Below, piece after piece: positions 25,232 to 33,988 of a DNA stretch of 64,000 nt. Source of the DNA: CALHVX01 sp964640725 (GTDB taxonomy: Bacteria; Pseudomonadota; Gammaproteobacteria; Pseudomonadales; Azotimanducaceae); assembly GCA_964640725.1 (NCBI GenBank), contig CAZXIJ010000020.1, forward strand, positions 1 through 64,000, written 5' to 3'. Both the position numbers and the translations under genes were made by a program. The notes under the pieces were generated by a model. The model saw only the letters and a program-made list of their open reading frames with translations, was not told the DNA's origin and did not search any database. Each line of letters starts with the position of its first letter. The first letter of the stretch is position 1.

Positions 25232-26419
25232 ATGGCTGAATCAACCCTTGCAGGCTCTTCCCTGAGATACCTCGATCGGGCCCTTGGCCAACTTCGGGAT
25301 CTGGGGCTCATGCCCGACCAGACCGAAGAAGCGCCGATCATCGCGCTGCTTGACCGGCTCGCCCAGCTGGACGAAGACAAGGTGTTGAGCATCGCCCGAA
25401 CGCTCAGCCAGGCGTCGCTGTTCAACGAGGTTGTGCGCGAGCAGATCAGCGCCATGCGTATTGGCGAGCGCTACGAGGACATTACCAACGCCTTCAACAG
25501 CATTCGCGAAGATGCCAAGCGCATGGTCGAGCAGGTGGAAGATGGCAAGATCGACACCTTCGAGCGCATCGGCAATGTCTGGATGAAGGTGACCCGGGGC
25601 GATATCGCCTCGCGCTTTGACGAGATCAAGGACACCTACCTGGAAGTCGCCAGAGACAGCGCCGACCAGATCGACCGCGAGAAAACCATTCTCAACGCCT
25701 ACCAGGATTTTCGCGGCGCGCTCAAGGAGGCAGAAATTCTGGCCCTGGACGTGCTGCAGGTGGGCGAGCGGGAGTGGGAAGCTGCCAAGGCCAACCTCGA
25801 GGCGGCCATGGCTGCGGTCACCGCCGACGATGGCAGCGACCTGGCCGGCCGCGCCCGGCTGGAGCTGGCGCGGGACGAGCAGACCCGGGCGCTGCAGGAA
25901 ACGGAGGACCGCTACCAGATTGCCAAGGACCTCTCCGACAATCTAACCGTCAGCTACAACACCAGCGAGGTCGTTATGGCCCGGCTGCTGCAGACAACGA
26001 GCGCCAAGGAGCGGGTCTACAAGCAGGCGATCGCGTTCTTCGGCACCAACGAGACCGTGCTGACGGCGCTGTCCGCTTCCTTTACGGGCCTGTTCGGCCT
26101 GCACGAAAGCACCCAGACCCTGGAAGCCATGAAGGAAGGCGTGGCGAAGAGCCTCGAGGATCTGGCCGACATCGGCGGGCAGGTGCAGGAAGCCGCAGTC
26201 CGCGCGGGTTACGGACCGACGATTCGCGCTGACGCGGTCAAGAAGCTGGTGGAGTCTGTGGTGAACTTCCAGGCGCGCACGCGCAGCATCATCGAAGAGA
26301 TGCGCGTGCTGTCCACACAAAATGCCGACGAGATTCGCGTCGCGGTCGAGGACGGCAAACAGCGGCTTGCAACGCTGATCGCCCAGGGCGGCACCCTGCC
26401 GCCGCCGACGGGCGTCTAG
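25232..26419 (+). CDS. long alpha-helical protein, first gene of an uncharacterised three-gene operon
   Basis: A 395-residue, almost entirely helical, acidic protein without signal peptide or membrane segment. The first part includes ISAMRIGERYEDITNAFNSI and the middle DQIDREKTILNAYQDFRGAL; a glycine- and alanine-containing hairpin-like stretch is at FGTNETVLTALSASFTGLFG. The end is a short Pro/Gly tail. The overall look recalls TelA-like or other bundle-forming cytoplasmic proteins, but I cannot assign a family; database entries for similar proteins are sometimes labelled cell-surface proteins. The ATG at 25232 is preceded by CCGGAGA. It is followed by a DUF6384-like membrane protein after 43 bp. 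Confidence 0.72.
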   Translation: MAESTLAGSSLRYLDRALGQLRDLGLMPDQTEEAPIIALLDRLAQLDEDKVLSIARTLSQASLFNEVVREQISAMRIGERYEDITNAFNSIREDAKRMVEQVEDGKIDTFERIGNVWMKVTRGDIASRFDEIKDTYLEVARDSADQIDREKTILNAYQDFRGALKEAEILALDVLQVGEREWEAAKANLEAAMAAVTADDGSDLAGRARLELARDEQTRALQETEDRYQIAKDLSDNLTVSYNTSEVVMARLLQTTSAKERVYKQAIAFFGTNETVLTALSASFTGLFGLHESTQTLEAMKEGVAKSLEDLADIGGQVQEAAVRAGYGPTIRADAVKKLVESVVNFQARTRSIIEEMRVLSTQNADEIRVAVEDGKQRLATLIAQGGTLPPPTGV

Positions 26420-26462
26420 GGAGCGCCGTGGCTTCTCTGGTCCCTGTCACTTTGAACCGCTC

Positions 26463-27386
26463 ATGAGCGCTGTCGCCGACCCATCGTCGCTGAGCCGGGA
26501 ACCCCTGGCAGACGTGATGCTGGCGATGGATGTTGTCGACACGCTGCGCCATGCCGACGGCCTGGTCAGCCGCGAGCTCAATGCCGCGGAGCGCCGGCAG
26601 GCGCTGATCGCGCGGCTGCGCAAGATCTATCGAGCGCAGGGCATCGTGGTCAGCGACGCAGTGCTGGCCCAGGGGGTCGATACGCTCGAAGAGGAGCGCT
26701 TCCGCTACGAACCGCCGGCATCATCGTTGGGCCGGCGCCTGGCGCTGATTTACGTGCGCCGTTCCCTCTGGCTGCGGCCACTGCTGTTGCTGGTCGGGCT
26801 GGGGCTGTTGCTCGGCGCGTTCTACTACGTGCTGGCGGTTCGTCCCGAGGCGCAGGAGCGCGCCCAGCTGCCGACCCGGCTGAACAGCACCTTTGCGCAG
26901 ATCGTGAACGTCAGCGAAGACGACGCCGCGACTGCCCGGGCGCAAACCCTGCTGGAGCGGGCGCGAGCAGAGATCGCGAGCGGCGATCTCGCCGCGGCCC
27001 AGGCGCAATACGACGAGCTGCGCGAGCTGCTGCATCTGCTCAACCTGGATTACGAGCTGCGCATCGTGGTCGACCCGCGGGAGAACTCCGGGATCTGGCG
27101 CGTGCCGTCCGTGAACTCCCAGGCGCGCAACTACTACCTGATCATCGAGGCGGTGAACGCCGAGGGCGAGCGCGAGACCGTGGCCATCGACAGCGAAGAG
27201 GACGGCAAGCTGCGGCCGGTCAAACGCTGGGGCGTGCGGGTGGACGAGCTCACCTTTGAGTCTGTGGCGGCCGACAAGCAGGACGACGGCATTATTCAGA
27301 ACAACGTGATCGGGCAGAAAAGCCGCGGCCGCCTCGAGGCCGAGTATGCGATTCCAACGCTCGGCGGCGAGATTCTGGAGTGGTAG
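26463..27386 (+). CDS. DUF6384-like membrane protein
   Basis: A 307-residue protein with an acidic helical N-terminal part (LADVMLAMDVVDTLRHADG), one central transmembrane segment (about residues 100-125, RPLLLLVGLGLLLGAFYYVL), a helical region to about residue 195, and a beta-rich C-terminal domain: YELRIVVDPRENSGIWRVP, NYYLIIEAVNAEGE and VKRWGVRVDELTFESVAADK. From memory this fits DUF6384, whose function is unknown. It sits between a helical protein and a coiled-coil protein in the same direction; the last gene starts 1 bp after its stop. The membrane topology places the C-terminal domain on the opposite side from the N-terminal helices. Confidence 0.72.
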   Translation: MSAVADPSSLSREPLADVMLAMDVVDTLRHADGLVSRELNAAERRQALIARLRKIYRAQGIVVSDAVLAQGVDTLEEERFRYEPPASSLGRRLALIYVRRSLWLRPLLLLVGLGLLLGAFYYVLAVRPEAQERAQLPTRLNSTFAQIVNVSEDDAATARAQTLLERARAEIASGDLAAAQAQYDELRELLHLLNLDYELRIVVDPRENSGIWRVPSVNSQARNYYLIIEAVNAEGERETVAIDSEEDGKLRPVKRWGVRVDELTFESVAADKQDDGIIQNNVIGQKSRGRLEAEYAIPTLGGEILEW

Positions 27387-27387
27387 C

Positions 27388-28824
27388 GTGCTGAGCGGTC
27401 GCGATACCTTGAAAGCGCTGAACCGGGCCCTTGGCGAGGTACGGGCCAGTGCCGGGCAGTTCGATGCGGATCTGGCCCGGGAGCGATCACGCATCGACGC
27501 GCTGCGGCTCGAAGAAAACCGGCTGCTGCAGGGGCTGGCGGCGCTGCGCCTGGATGATCTCGATGCGCGGACGTTGACGAGCAATCTGTCCCGAGCGGAA
27601 ACCGGCGCCGTGCAGCTGCTGGAAGATCGCGAGCGCGCCGAGGCGCGCGCCCACAACGAGGCGGCGCGATACCGCAGCGAGCTGGAGCAGCTCGAGGCCC
27701 AGCGTGAGCAGCGTCACGACGCGGTGGACCAGGCCGCGGCCGTACTCGCCGAGCGCGAGGCTGCGGCTCAGGCTGCCCTCGACAGCGATGACGCCTATCA
27801 GGCGCAGCTGCAGCTGGCTCGAGAGGCCGAGGGCATTGCCGAGCACGCCGAGCGCAAAACCGAGCAGGCACAGCAGGACCGCGAGGCCAAGGGCGAGCCC
27901 TACGAGAGCGATGCGCTGTTCAGTTACCTCTGGGAACGCCGCTACGGCACCCCGGAATACCAGGCCGGACCGCTGGCCCGCATGCTCGATGGCTGGGTCG
28001 CCCGCGTTTGTGGTTACAGCGAGGCGCGGCCCAATTACTGGATGCTGAACGAGATACCCCGACGCCTGCGGGAGCACGCAACGGCGGTACGGTATCAGGC
28101 CGAAGCCGAGGTCCAGAAACTTTCGGAGCTGGAAGCCGCTGCGGCCGGCAGCGCCCAGGTGCCTCAGGCGCAGACCGCGCTGGCCCAGGCCGAGGCGGCG
28201 CAGGATCGCTGCGACGACGAGATCGACGGCGTCGAACTGGCGCTGCGGACCTTGCAGGACACCATTGCCCGCTTTGCTGCTGGCGACGACGATCACACCC
28301 GGCGGGCCCTGGAACTGCTTGCCCAGGCCTATAGCCGGCAGCAAACCGGTCGGCTGTCGGAGATGGCCTATGCAACCTCTCGCGGCGAAGACGATGCGCT
28401 GGTGCGCGCCCTCAAGGACCTGCGAGACGAGCGCCGCGATGCGCTGGCGGATCTGGAAGAGCAGCGAAGGGCCCGCGGCCGTTACACGGAGCAGCTGTCG
28501 GAGCTGGAAGACCTGCGGCGGCGCTTTAAGCGCAACCGCTACGATGATCTGCGCAGCGGCTTTCGCGATGGCGGGCTGGTGCAGGCGGTTTTGCAGGAGT
28601 TTCTGCGCGGCGCCATCAGCGGTGGCCGGGTCTGGGACACCCTGCGCCGGCAGCAGCGTTACCAGGATGTCGGCGGTGCCTGGCCGGACTTCGGCAGCGG
28701 CGGTTTCAAGCATGGGGGCCGGCGCGGTCCCTGGCACTGGCCGGGCGGCCGCGGCGGTTTCAAGCTGCCGCGCAGCGGCGGGTCCCGCTCTCGCGGTGGC
28801 TTCCGAACGGGCGGCGGCTTCTAG
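27388..28824 (+). CDS. coiled-coil protein with Gly/Arg-rich tail
   Basis: A 478-residue protein starting at GTG 27388. Residues 1-180 and 230-400 are coiled coil rich in Ala, Glu, Gln and Arg; between them lies a short globular segment (DALFSYLWERRYGTPEYQAG, then ARMLDGWVARVCGYSEARPN) that carries most of the aromatic residues. The C-terminal 60 residues are basic and Gly-, Arg-, Phe- and Trp-rich (GSGGFKHGGRRGPWHWPGG), the type of low-complexity tail seen in nucleic-acid-binding or condensate-forming proteins. No enzyme motif. Third gene of the operon. Confidence 0.74.
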   Translation: MLSGRDTLKALNRALGEVRASAGQFDADLARERSRIDALRLEENRLLQGLAALRLDDLDARTLTSNLSRAETGAVQLLEDRERAEARAHNEAARYRSELEQLEAQREQRHDAVDQAAAVLAEREAAAQAALDSDDAYQAQLQLAREAEGIAEHAERKTEQAQQDREAKGEPYESDALFSYLWERRYGTPEYQAGPLARMLDGWVARVCGYSEARPNYWMLNEIPRRLREHATAVRYQAEAEVQKLSELEAAAAGSAQVPQAQTALAQAEAAQDRCDDEIDGVELALRTLQDTIARFAAGDDDHTRRALELLAQAYSRQQTGRLSEMAYATSRGEDDALVRALKDLRDERRDALADLEEQRRARGRYTEQLSELEDLRRRFKRNRYDDLRSGFRDGGLVQAVLQEFLRGAISGGRVWDTLRRQQRYQDVGGAWPDFGSGGFKHGGRRGPWHWPGGRGGFKLPRSGGSRSRGGFRTGGGF

Positions 28825-28842
28825 CCAGGCCTGACGCCCTTG

Positions 28843-31050
28843 CTAGCGTGGGCGTTTGCCCCGGTAATCCTTGCGTTCCTGCCGCGCGTGCTGCGTGCGG
28901 AAAGTTTGCGGTTTGCGTCCGCCGCTGCCGCGTGAGCCCTCGTTGCCGTGCCCGGTGCCCCGGGGCTGAAAGCTCGGGACCAGGTGGCGCTTGCCGTTGC
29001 CTATCAGCTCCGCTCGCCCCATCCGCTCCAGGGCCGCGCGCAGCATCGGCCAGTTGTCCGGGTCGTGATAGCGCAAAAAGGCCTTGTGCAGCCGTCGCAC
29101 TTTCAGGCCCTTGGGAATCGCGACTTCTTCGCTGTCTGCGGTGACCTTGCGTAGCGGGTTCTTGCCGCTGTGATACATCGCGGTGGCGGTCGCCATGGGC
29201 GAGGGCAGAAACGCCTGCACCTGGTCGGCGCGGAAGCCGTTGCTCTTGAGCCACAGCGCCAGCTCCAGCATGTCCTCGTCGGTGGTGCCGGGGTGGGCGG
29301 CAATGAAGTACGGGATCAGGTACTGCTCTTTGCCCGCTTCCTTCGAGTAGCGGTCGAACAGTTCCTTGAAGCGGTAGTAGGTATCCATGCCCGGCTTCAT
29401 CATCTTCGACAGCGGTCCGTCGGACAGGGCCTCCGGCGCGATCTTCAGGTAGCCGCCGGTGTGGTGCTGCGCCAGCTCCCGCACGTACTCCGGGGACTCG
29501 ATCGCCAGGTCGTAGCGCACGCCGGAGGCGATGAGCACTTTTTTGATGCCGGGCAGCTCCCGAGCTTTGCGGTACAGCTCGATGAGCGGCTTGTGGTTGG
29601 TGTTCAGGTTGGGGCAAACCCCGGGGAACACGCAGGATGGCCGGCGGCAGGCGGACTCGATCTCGCGGCTCTTGCAGGCCAGCCGGTACATATTGGCGGT
29701 GGGGCCGCCCAGGTCCGAGATCACCCCGGTAAAGCCTGGCACCGTGTCCCGGATGGTCTCGATCTCGCGCAGCACGGAAGCCTCGCTGCGGTTCTGGATG
29801 ATGCGGCCTTCGTGTTCGGTAATGGAGCAGAACGTGCAGCCGCCGAAGCAGCCGCGCTGGATCGCGATGCTGAAGCGAATCATCTCGTAGGCGGGAATCT
29901 TGGCGTCGCCGTAAAACGGATGTGCGACCCGGGTGTAGGGCAGCTCGTAGATGCCGTCGAGCTCCGCGGTGGTGAGCGGGATCGGGGGCGCGTTCAGCCA
30001 GACCTCCTGGCGTCCGTGGCGCTGCACCAGCGGCCGGGCGTTGCCGGGATTGGACTCCGTATGCAGGATGCGCGACGCGTGCGCGTAGAGCACCGGATCG
30101 GCTCGCACCGCCTCGTAGCTGGGCAGGCGGATAAAGCTGCGGTCGCGATCCTTGGGCGCCACGTCGCGCACGAAGCGCACGATCTGCACCGCGTCGTCTT
30201 GCGCCGCTCCGTGCGCCGCTCCGTGCGCCGCGCCTGCCCCCGGGGCGTCTGTGGGCTTGCTGTTGCCGGCGCCGGGCCCCATGGCGTAGGGGTCCGGGTG
30301 CGGATCGACTTTGCCGGGCGTGTCCAGATGCGTGGAGTCGACCTCGATCCAGCCTTTGGGCACCGATCGCTTGAGAGCGGTGCCGCGAATATCGGTCAGC
30401 GCTTCGATCGGCTCGCCGGCGGCCAGCCGGTGGGCGATCTCTGCGATCTGGCGCTCGCCGTTGCCAAAGACCAGCAGGTCGGCTTTGGCGTCCAGCAAGG
30501 CCGAGCGCCGGACCTTTTCCGACCAGTAGTCGTAGTGGGCGATACGGCGCAGGCTCGCCTCGATGCCGCCGACGATGATCGGCACGTCTTTGTAGGCTTC
30601 CCGGGCGCGCTGGCTGTAGACCAGCACGCTGCGGTCGGGTCGCTGCCCGCCTTCGCCGCCGGCCGTGTAGGCATCGTCGCTGCGCACCTTCCGGTCCGAG
30701 GTGTAGCGGTTGACCATGGAGTCCATGTTGCCGGCCGTGATGCCGAAGAACAGGTTGGGCGGCCCGAGCACCTTGAAGGGGTCGGCGCTCTGCCAGTCCG
30801 GCTGAGCGATGATGCCGACGCGGAAACCCTGGGCTTCCAGGAACCGGCCCACCACTGCCATGCCGAAGCTCGGATGGTCGACGTAGGCGTCGCCGGTCAC
30901 GATGATGATGTCGCAGCTGTCCCAGCCGAGCGCGTCCATCTCCGCCCGGGACATGGGCAACACCGGCGCAGGGGTAAGCCGCTTGGCCCAGTACTTGCGG
31001 TAACTGAACAGCGGTGTTGGTGCCTCGGGGCTGGTTTGCGCTTCGGCCAT
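28843..31050 (-). CDS. ygiQ: YgiQ-family radical SAM protein
   Basis: A 735-residue radical S-adenosylmethionine protein. The iron-sulfur motif is IQRGCFGGCTFCSITEHEG near residue 400. The N-terminal domain includes DIIIVTGDAYVDHPSFG and the HYDYWSEKVRRS stretch typical of YgiQ; the C-terminal tail is basic. The function of the family is not settled. Near residue 277 a low-complexity insertion GAAHGAAHGAAQ is encoded by a 12-bp tandem repeat. The Gly-rich tail (GTGHGNEGSRGSGGRKP) is also low complexity. The gene converges with the coiled-coil gene upstream in the window, 18 bp apart. Confidence 0.9.
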   Translation of the reverse strand: MAEAQTSPEAPTPLFSYRKYWAKRLTPAPVLPMSRAEMDALGWDSCDIIIVTGDAYVDHPSFGMAVVGRFLEAQGFRVGIIAQPDWQSADPFKVLGPPNLFFGITAGNMDSMVNRYTSDRKVRSDDAYTAGGEGGQRPDRSVLVYSQRAREAYKDVPIIVGGIEASLRRIAHYDYWSEKVRRSALLDAKADLLVFGNGERQIAEIAHRLAAGEPIEALTDIRGTALKRSVPKGWIEVDSTHLDTPGKVDPHPDPYAMGPGAGNSKPTDAPGAGAAHGAAHGAAQDDAVQIVRFVRDVAPKDRDRSFIRLPSYEAVRADPVLYAHASRILHTESNPGNARPLVQRHGRQEVWLNAPPIPLTTAELDGIYELPYTRVAHPFYGDAKIPAYEMIRFSIAIQRGCFGGCTFCSITEHEGRIIQNRSEASVLREIETIRDTVPGFTGVISDLGGPTANMYRLACKSREIESACRRPSCVFPGVCPNLNTNHKPLIELYRKARELPGIKKVLIASGVRYDLAIESPEYVRELAQHHTGGYLKIAPEALSDGPLSKMMKPGMDTYYRFKELFDRYSKEAGKEQYLIPYFIAAHPGTTDEDMLELALWLKSNGFRADQVQAFLPSPMATATAMYHSGKNPLRKVTADSEEVAIPKGLKVRRLHKAFLRYHDPDNWPMLRAALERMGRAELIGNGKRHLVPSFQPRGTGHGNEGSRGSGGRKPQTFRTQHARQERKDYRGKRPR
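30201..30232 (-). repeat. 12-bp in-frame tandem repeat in ygiQ
   Basis: The 12-mer GCGCCGCTCCGT is present twice exactly (30201-30212, 30213-30224), followed by a partial third copy. It encodes the GAAH repeats of YgiQ. A third in-frame short repeat in a conserved gene in this window, besides polB and alaS. Confidence 0.75.
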
Positions 31051-31145
31051 AGCGGGTCTGGGGTGGTGCGGGCGCGCAGTTTAGCGCTTTCCCCCGTGAC
31101 GCGCCGATGACGGCCGGCGGGTCTGTTCGAGCCCCCTTTGGCGGG

Positions 31146-32141
31146 TCAGCGCTGCCAGTCCGCAGGCTGGCCGCGGGTGTCCAGGTGCAGGAACGCCGCG
31201 GCCGGGCCGGCACTGTCGTAGCTGCCGGCGCCGCCCAGGGTCACGGGCAGAGCTTGCCGCATGAAGCGAGCGATCAGCCACTCGACATCCTCCCGGTCGC
31301 TCGTGCCGCTGTCGTTCAGGTCGTCCATGCGGCCATCCCCGTCCGCATCGGCGATCAGGTCGACCGCGTCGCCGTAGATGTGCCGGCTGTAGCGGGCACC
31401 GCCAACGCTGGCGTTGTGCAGCGGGGTTCGGTAGGCGCTCAGAATCGTCAGCGTGTCGCCTTCCCAGCGCCGTTCGCGGAGGGTGCCCAGCAAATGCTCC
31501 AGGGCTTCCAGCAGCGGGGTGGTCAGCGCGATGTAGGGGGTGTCGGCGCGGCTCAGCTCGCCGGTCAGAAACTGCCGCAGGCGGAAGTGCTCGCTCACCC
31601 TGATGTCGCGCAGCGCGGCCGGCACGGCCAGCAGTCCGGCCGGCCGCTGGTAGGCGAGCGCCTGGGCACCGCGGCCTGCGGGGTCCGGGTAGTCACCGAT
31701 CGCGAAGTTCTGCAGGCGCGCAGCGCCGGCGGGCCAGGGCGTCAGACGGAAGACCCGCACGGTCACGGTGTGGTCTTCAGCGGTCAGGTGCAGGTCGCTG
31801 TAGGGCTGGTCGGGTGGCTGGTAGCGCCAGTGACGGCTGTCCAGCTGCCGGGAAGTCCCCTGGTCGTGGGCGATGGCGAGCGTCGCGCGGCCGGCGTCAT
31901 CCAGACCGCGGTAGCTGGGCAGGTAGCGAATGGTCACGGCCTCGCCGGGCAGCACGAAGACGGCGGTGAGGCGCGCCTCGATGGGGTAGCCGTTGGCGCT
32001 CAGATCTGGCGGCAAGGCGGCGCTGGCGGGCAGCGCCCCGAGGGTTGCCCAGGAGACGATCGCCCAAAAGATGGGTCTCCCGAGCACCGCCAGGCAGGCC
32101 AACCGGGACCCTGCGCGCGGCTGCGATGCCTTTAGCGGCAC
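31146..32141 (-). CDS. exported M15-type peptidase (D-Ala-D-Ala carboxypeptidase-like)
   Basis: A 331-residue protein with a signal peptide (residues about 15-42, ending ASA). The C-terminal domain has the zinc-peptidase M15A pattern: SEHFRLRQFLTG, ILSAYRTPLHNASVGGA, the metal-binding SRHIYGDAVDL, and HLDTRGQPADW. Such enzymes trim peptidoglycan peptides in the periplasm. Directly after SRHIYGDAVDL is an EF-hand-like acidic loop, DADGDGRMDD, which could bind calcium. The GTG start at 32141 lies 5 bp after the stop of the upstream membrane-protein gene, so the two are probably co-transcribed. Confidence 0.82.
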   Translation of the reverse strand: MPLKASQPRAGSRLACLAVLGRPIFWAIVSWATLGALPASAALPPDLSANGYPIEARLTAVFVLPGEAVTIRYLPSYRGLDDAGRATLAIAHDQGTSRQLDSRHWRYQPPDQPYSDLHLTAEDHTVTVRVFRLTPWPAGAARLQNFAIGDYPDPAGRGAQALAYQRPAGLLAVPAALRDIRVSEHFRLRQFLTGELSRADTPYIALTTPLLEALEHLLGTLRERRWEGDTLTILSAYRTPLHNASVGGARYSRHIYGDAVDLIADADGDGRMDDLNDSGTSDREDVEWLIARFMRQALPVTLGGAGSYDSAGPAAAFLHLDTRGQPADWQR

Positions 32142-32146
32142 CGGCT

Positions 32147-32611
32147 TCAGGCGCTTGCAGCCCGCGCGCTCCGGCTACTCAGCCCGGCAAACACCCAGCC
32201 ACCGCAGGCGCCGGCAAGGCCCTGGGTCAGCAGGCCGGGCACGGTGCGGGTCGCTGCGACCGCGTCGATATTGTTGAAGGTGGACTTCATGATCATGTGC
32301 ATCGCGATCAGCGCGGTGAAGCCCGCCATAACGTAGCCCAGGGTTCGCAAGCCCGGCAGCCAGCGGATGACCGTCGCGGCGATCGCGAAACCTGCCAGCA
32401 GGGCCAGTGCCAGGAGCGGCGTGAAGCGCGCGGCCATGCCGCCAAGGTCTGCCAGCGTGGTTTGCAGCCGCACGTCCATGGGAATGGGCTGGACCAGTGC
32501 CGGCAGCGCCGCCAGGGCGCCCTGGGTGGCTGCGATGCAGGCCACAAGGTAGGTCGCGATCAGCGCCAGCGCAAAAGCCAGCAGGCCGCGGATAGCGGTG
32601 GCAATGGTCAT
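32147..32611 (-). CDS. small integral membrane protein, function unknown
   Basis: A 154-residue protein with four predicted transmembrane helices (about residues 5-27, 62-84, 90-108, 125-145) and a short loop FNNIDAVAATRTVPGL. ATG 32611 is chosen because it opens at the first helix. It is the first gene of a leftward pair with the M15 peptidase and is divergent from the sugar dehydrogenase gene, 89 bp apart. No family recognised. Confidence 0.65.
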   Translation of the reverse strand: MTIATAIRGLLAFALALIATYLVACIAATQGALAALPALVQPIPMDVRLQTTLADLGGMAARFTPLLALALLAGFAIAATVIRWLPGLRTLGYVMAGFTALIAMHMIMKSTFNNIDAVAATRTVPGLLTQGLAGACGGWVFAGLSSRSARAASA

Positions 32612-32700
32612 GGGATCTGTGGCTCCGTCGCGGCCGGCGTGTGTTTGGATCGCGGCTAGATTAGCATCGCCTGTCGCCGTGGGCACTTGAGGAACAGGTA

Positions 32701-33846
32701 TTGAAGAGCGCAACTTTCGGCCGGATCCAATCCGCACCAGGGGGTCGTTTGCCCCGCTGGCGCGCCGGTGCGGGACTGCTGCTGGCGCTGTCCATGCTGT
32801 TCTCGTCCGGGGCCACCGCTGAGGGTTCCGCCGCTGCCGCCGGGGCCGGCGCCGGGGCAGCAGTTGAGCTGCTGGCCGAGGGCTTCAGCCACCCCTGGGC
32901 GATTGCGTTCCTGCCGGACGGCGATTACCTGGTGACGGAGAAGACCGGCACCTTGCGGCGAGTCAGCCGCGCCGGGCAGATCAGCGCGCCCCTTGCCGGC
33001 GTGCCGCCGGTTTACTACGCCAGCCAGGGGGGCCTCATGGACGTGCGGCTGCATCCGGATTTTGCCGCCAACCAGCTCGTGTACCTGTCCTTGGCGCACG
33101 GCAGTGCCGATGCCAATGCCACCCGCGTGGTGCGGGGCCGGCTCACGGCGACCGGCCTTGCGGACGTTGAGCCGGTGTTCACCGTGAGCCCGATGAAGAA
33201 CACCCCCGTCCATTATGGCGGTCGATTAGCATTTTTAGCTGACGGTACCCTGCTGGTCACTACGGGAGACGGCTTCAACTTTCGCGAGGCAGCGCAGGAC
33301 CTGGGCTCGCTGCTCGGCAAAACGGTGCGCCTGACGGACAGCGGCGAAGTGCCGGCAGACAATCCCTTCGTTGGCCAGGACGGGGTCGATCCGCGGATCT
33401 TCAGCTACGGCCATCGCAACCCGCAGGGGCTTGCGGTGAACCCGGAGACCGACCAGATCTATCTGCACGAACACGGCCCCATGGGCGGCGACGAGATCAA
33501 CGTGCTGGAACCGGGCGGCAACTATGGCTGGCCGGCGGTCACCTACGGGCTGGACTACACCGGCGCCCATGTCTCGCCGTTTCAGCAACACCCCGCGGTG
33601 ATCGAGCCGGCACATGTCTGGGTGCCCTCCATCGCGCCGGCGGGGCTCGCCCTGTGGCGCGGCGCCCTGCTCGTGGGCGCGCTTGTTGACGAAGAGGTCC
33701 GCGCGGTCGATCTGGCCACCGGTGTCGAAGAGCGGGACTTTGTCGCGCTGGGCGCCCGGGTCCGGGAAGTTCGCAGCGGCCCCGACGGCTGCCTGTACCT
33801 GCTCACGGACGGCGAAGATGGACAGCTCCTGCGCCGCTGCGGCTAG
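32701..33846 (+). CDS. PQQ-dependent sugar (aldose) dehydrogenase family protein
   Basis: A 381-residue periplasmic protein with a signal peptide (RAGAGLLLALSMLFSSGATA). The six-bladed propeller of the glucose/sorbosone dehydrogenase family is clear: GFSHPWAIAFLPDGDYLVTE, GGLMDVRLHPDF, FSYGHRNPQGLAV, HEHGPMGGDEIN and GGNYGWPAVTYGLDY. Members such as E. coli YliI oxidise aldoses with pyrroloquinoline quinone. The start is TTG at 32701, with TGAGGAACAGG just upstream. No PQQ biosynthesis genes are in the window. Substrate unknown. Confidence 0.88.
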   Translation: MKSATFGRIQSAPGGRLPRWRAGAGLLLALSMLFSSGATAEGSAAAAGAGAGAAVELLAEGFSHPWAIAFLPDGDYLVTEKTGTLRRVSRAGQISAPLAGVPPVYYASQGGLMDVRLHPDFAANQLVYLSLAHGSADANATRVVRGRLTATGLADVEPVFTVSPMKNTPVHYGGRLAFLADGTLLVTTGDGFNFREAAQDLGSLLGKTVRLTDSGEVPADNPFVGQDGVDPRIFSYGHRNPQGLAVNPETDQIYLHEHGPMGGDEINVLEPGGNYGWPAVTYGLDYTGAHVSPFQQHPAVIEPAHVWVPSIAPAGLALWRGALLVGALVDEEVRAVDLATGVEERDFVALGARVREVRSGPDGCLYLLTDGEDGQLLRRCG

Positions 33847-33988
33847 CGCGCTGTTCCCTTGCGCAATGGCGTGGCGACGCTGACAATTGGTGAGCGACGA
33901 CGTGTCGCGCTATCGCCGTTCTGGCGCCCTCTTTGAAGGCGCTACCGCGGCGGTCAAACCTGCTGTTCAGAGAGAAGGGGAGCCGCCC

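Noticed and set aside
29170..31110. A 646-codon plus-strand open frame opposite ygiQ
   Set aside because: No recognisable domain, no ribosome-binding site, and the minus-strand YgiQ has the complete radical SAM motif.
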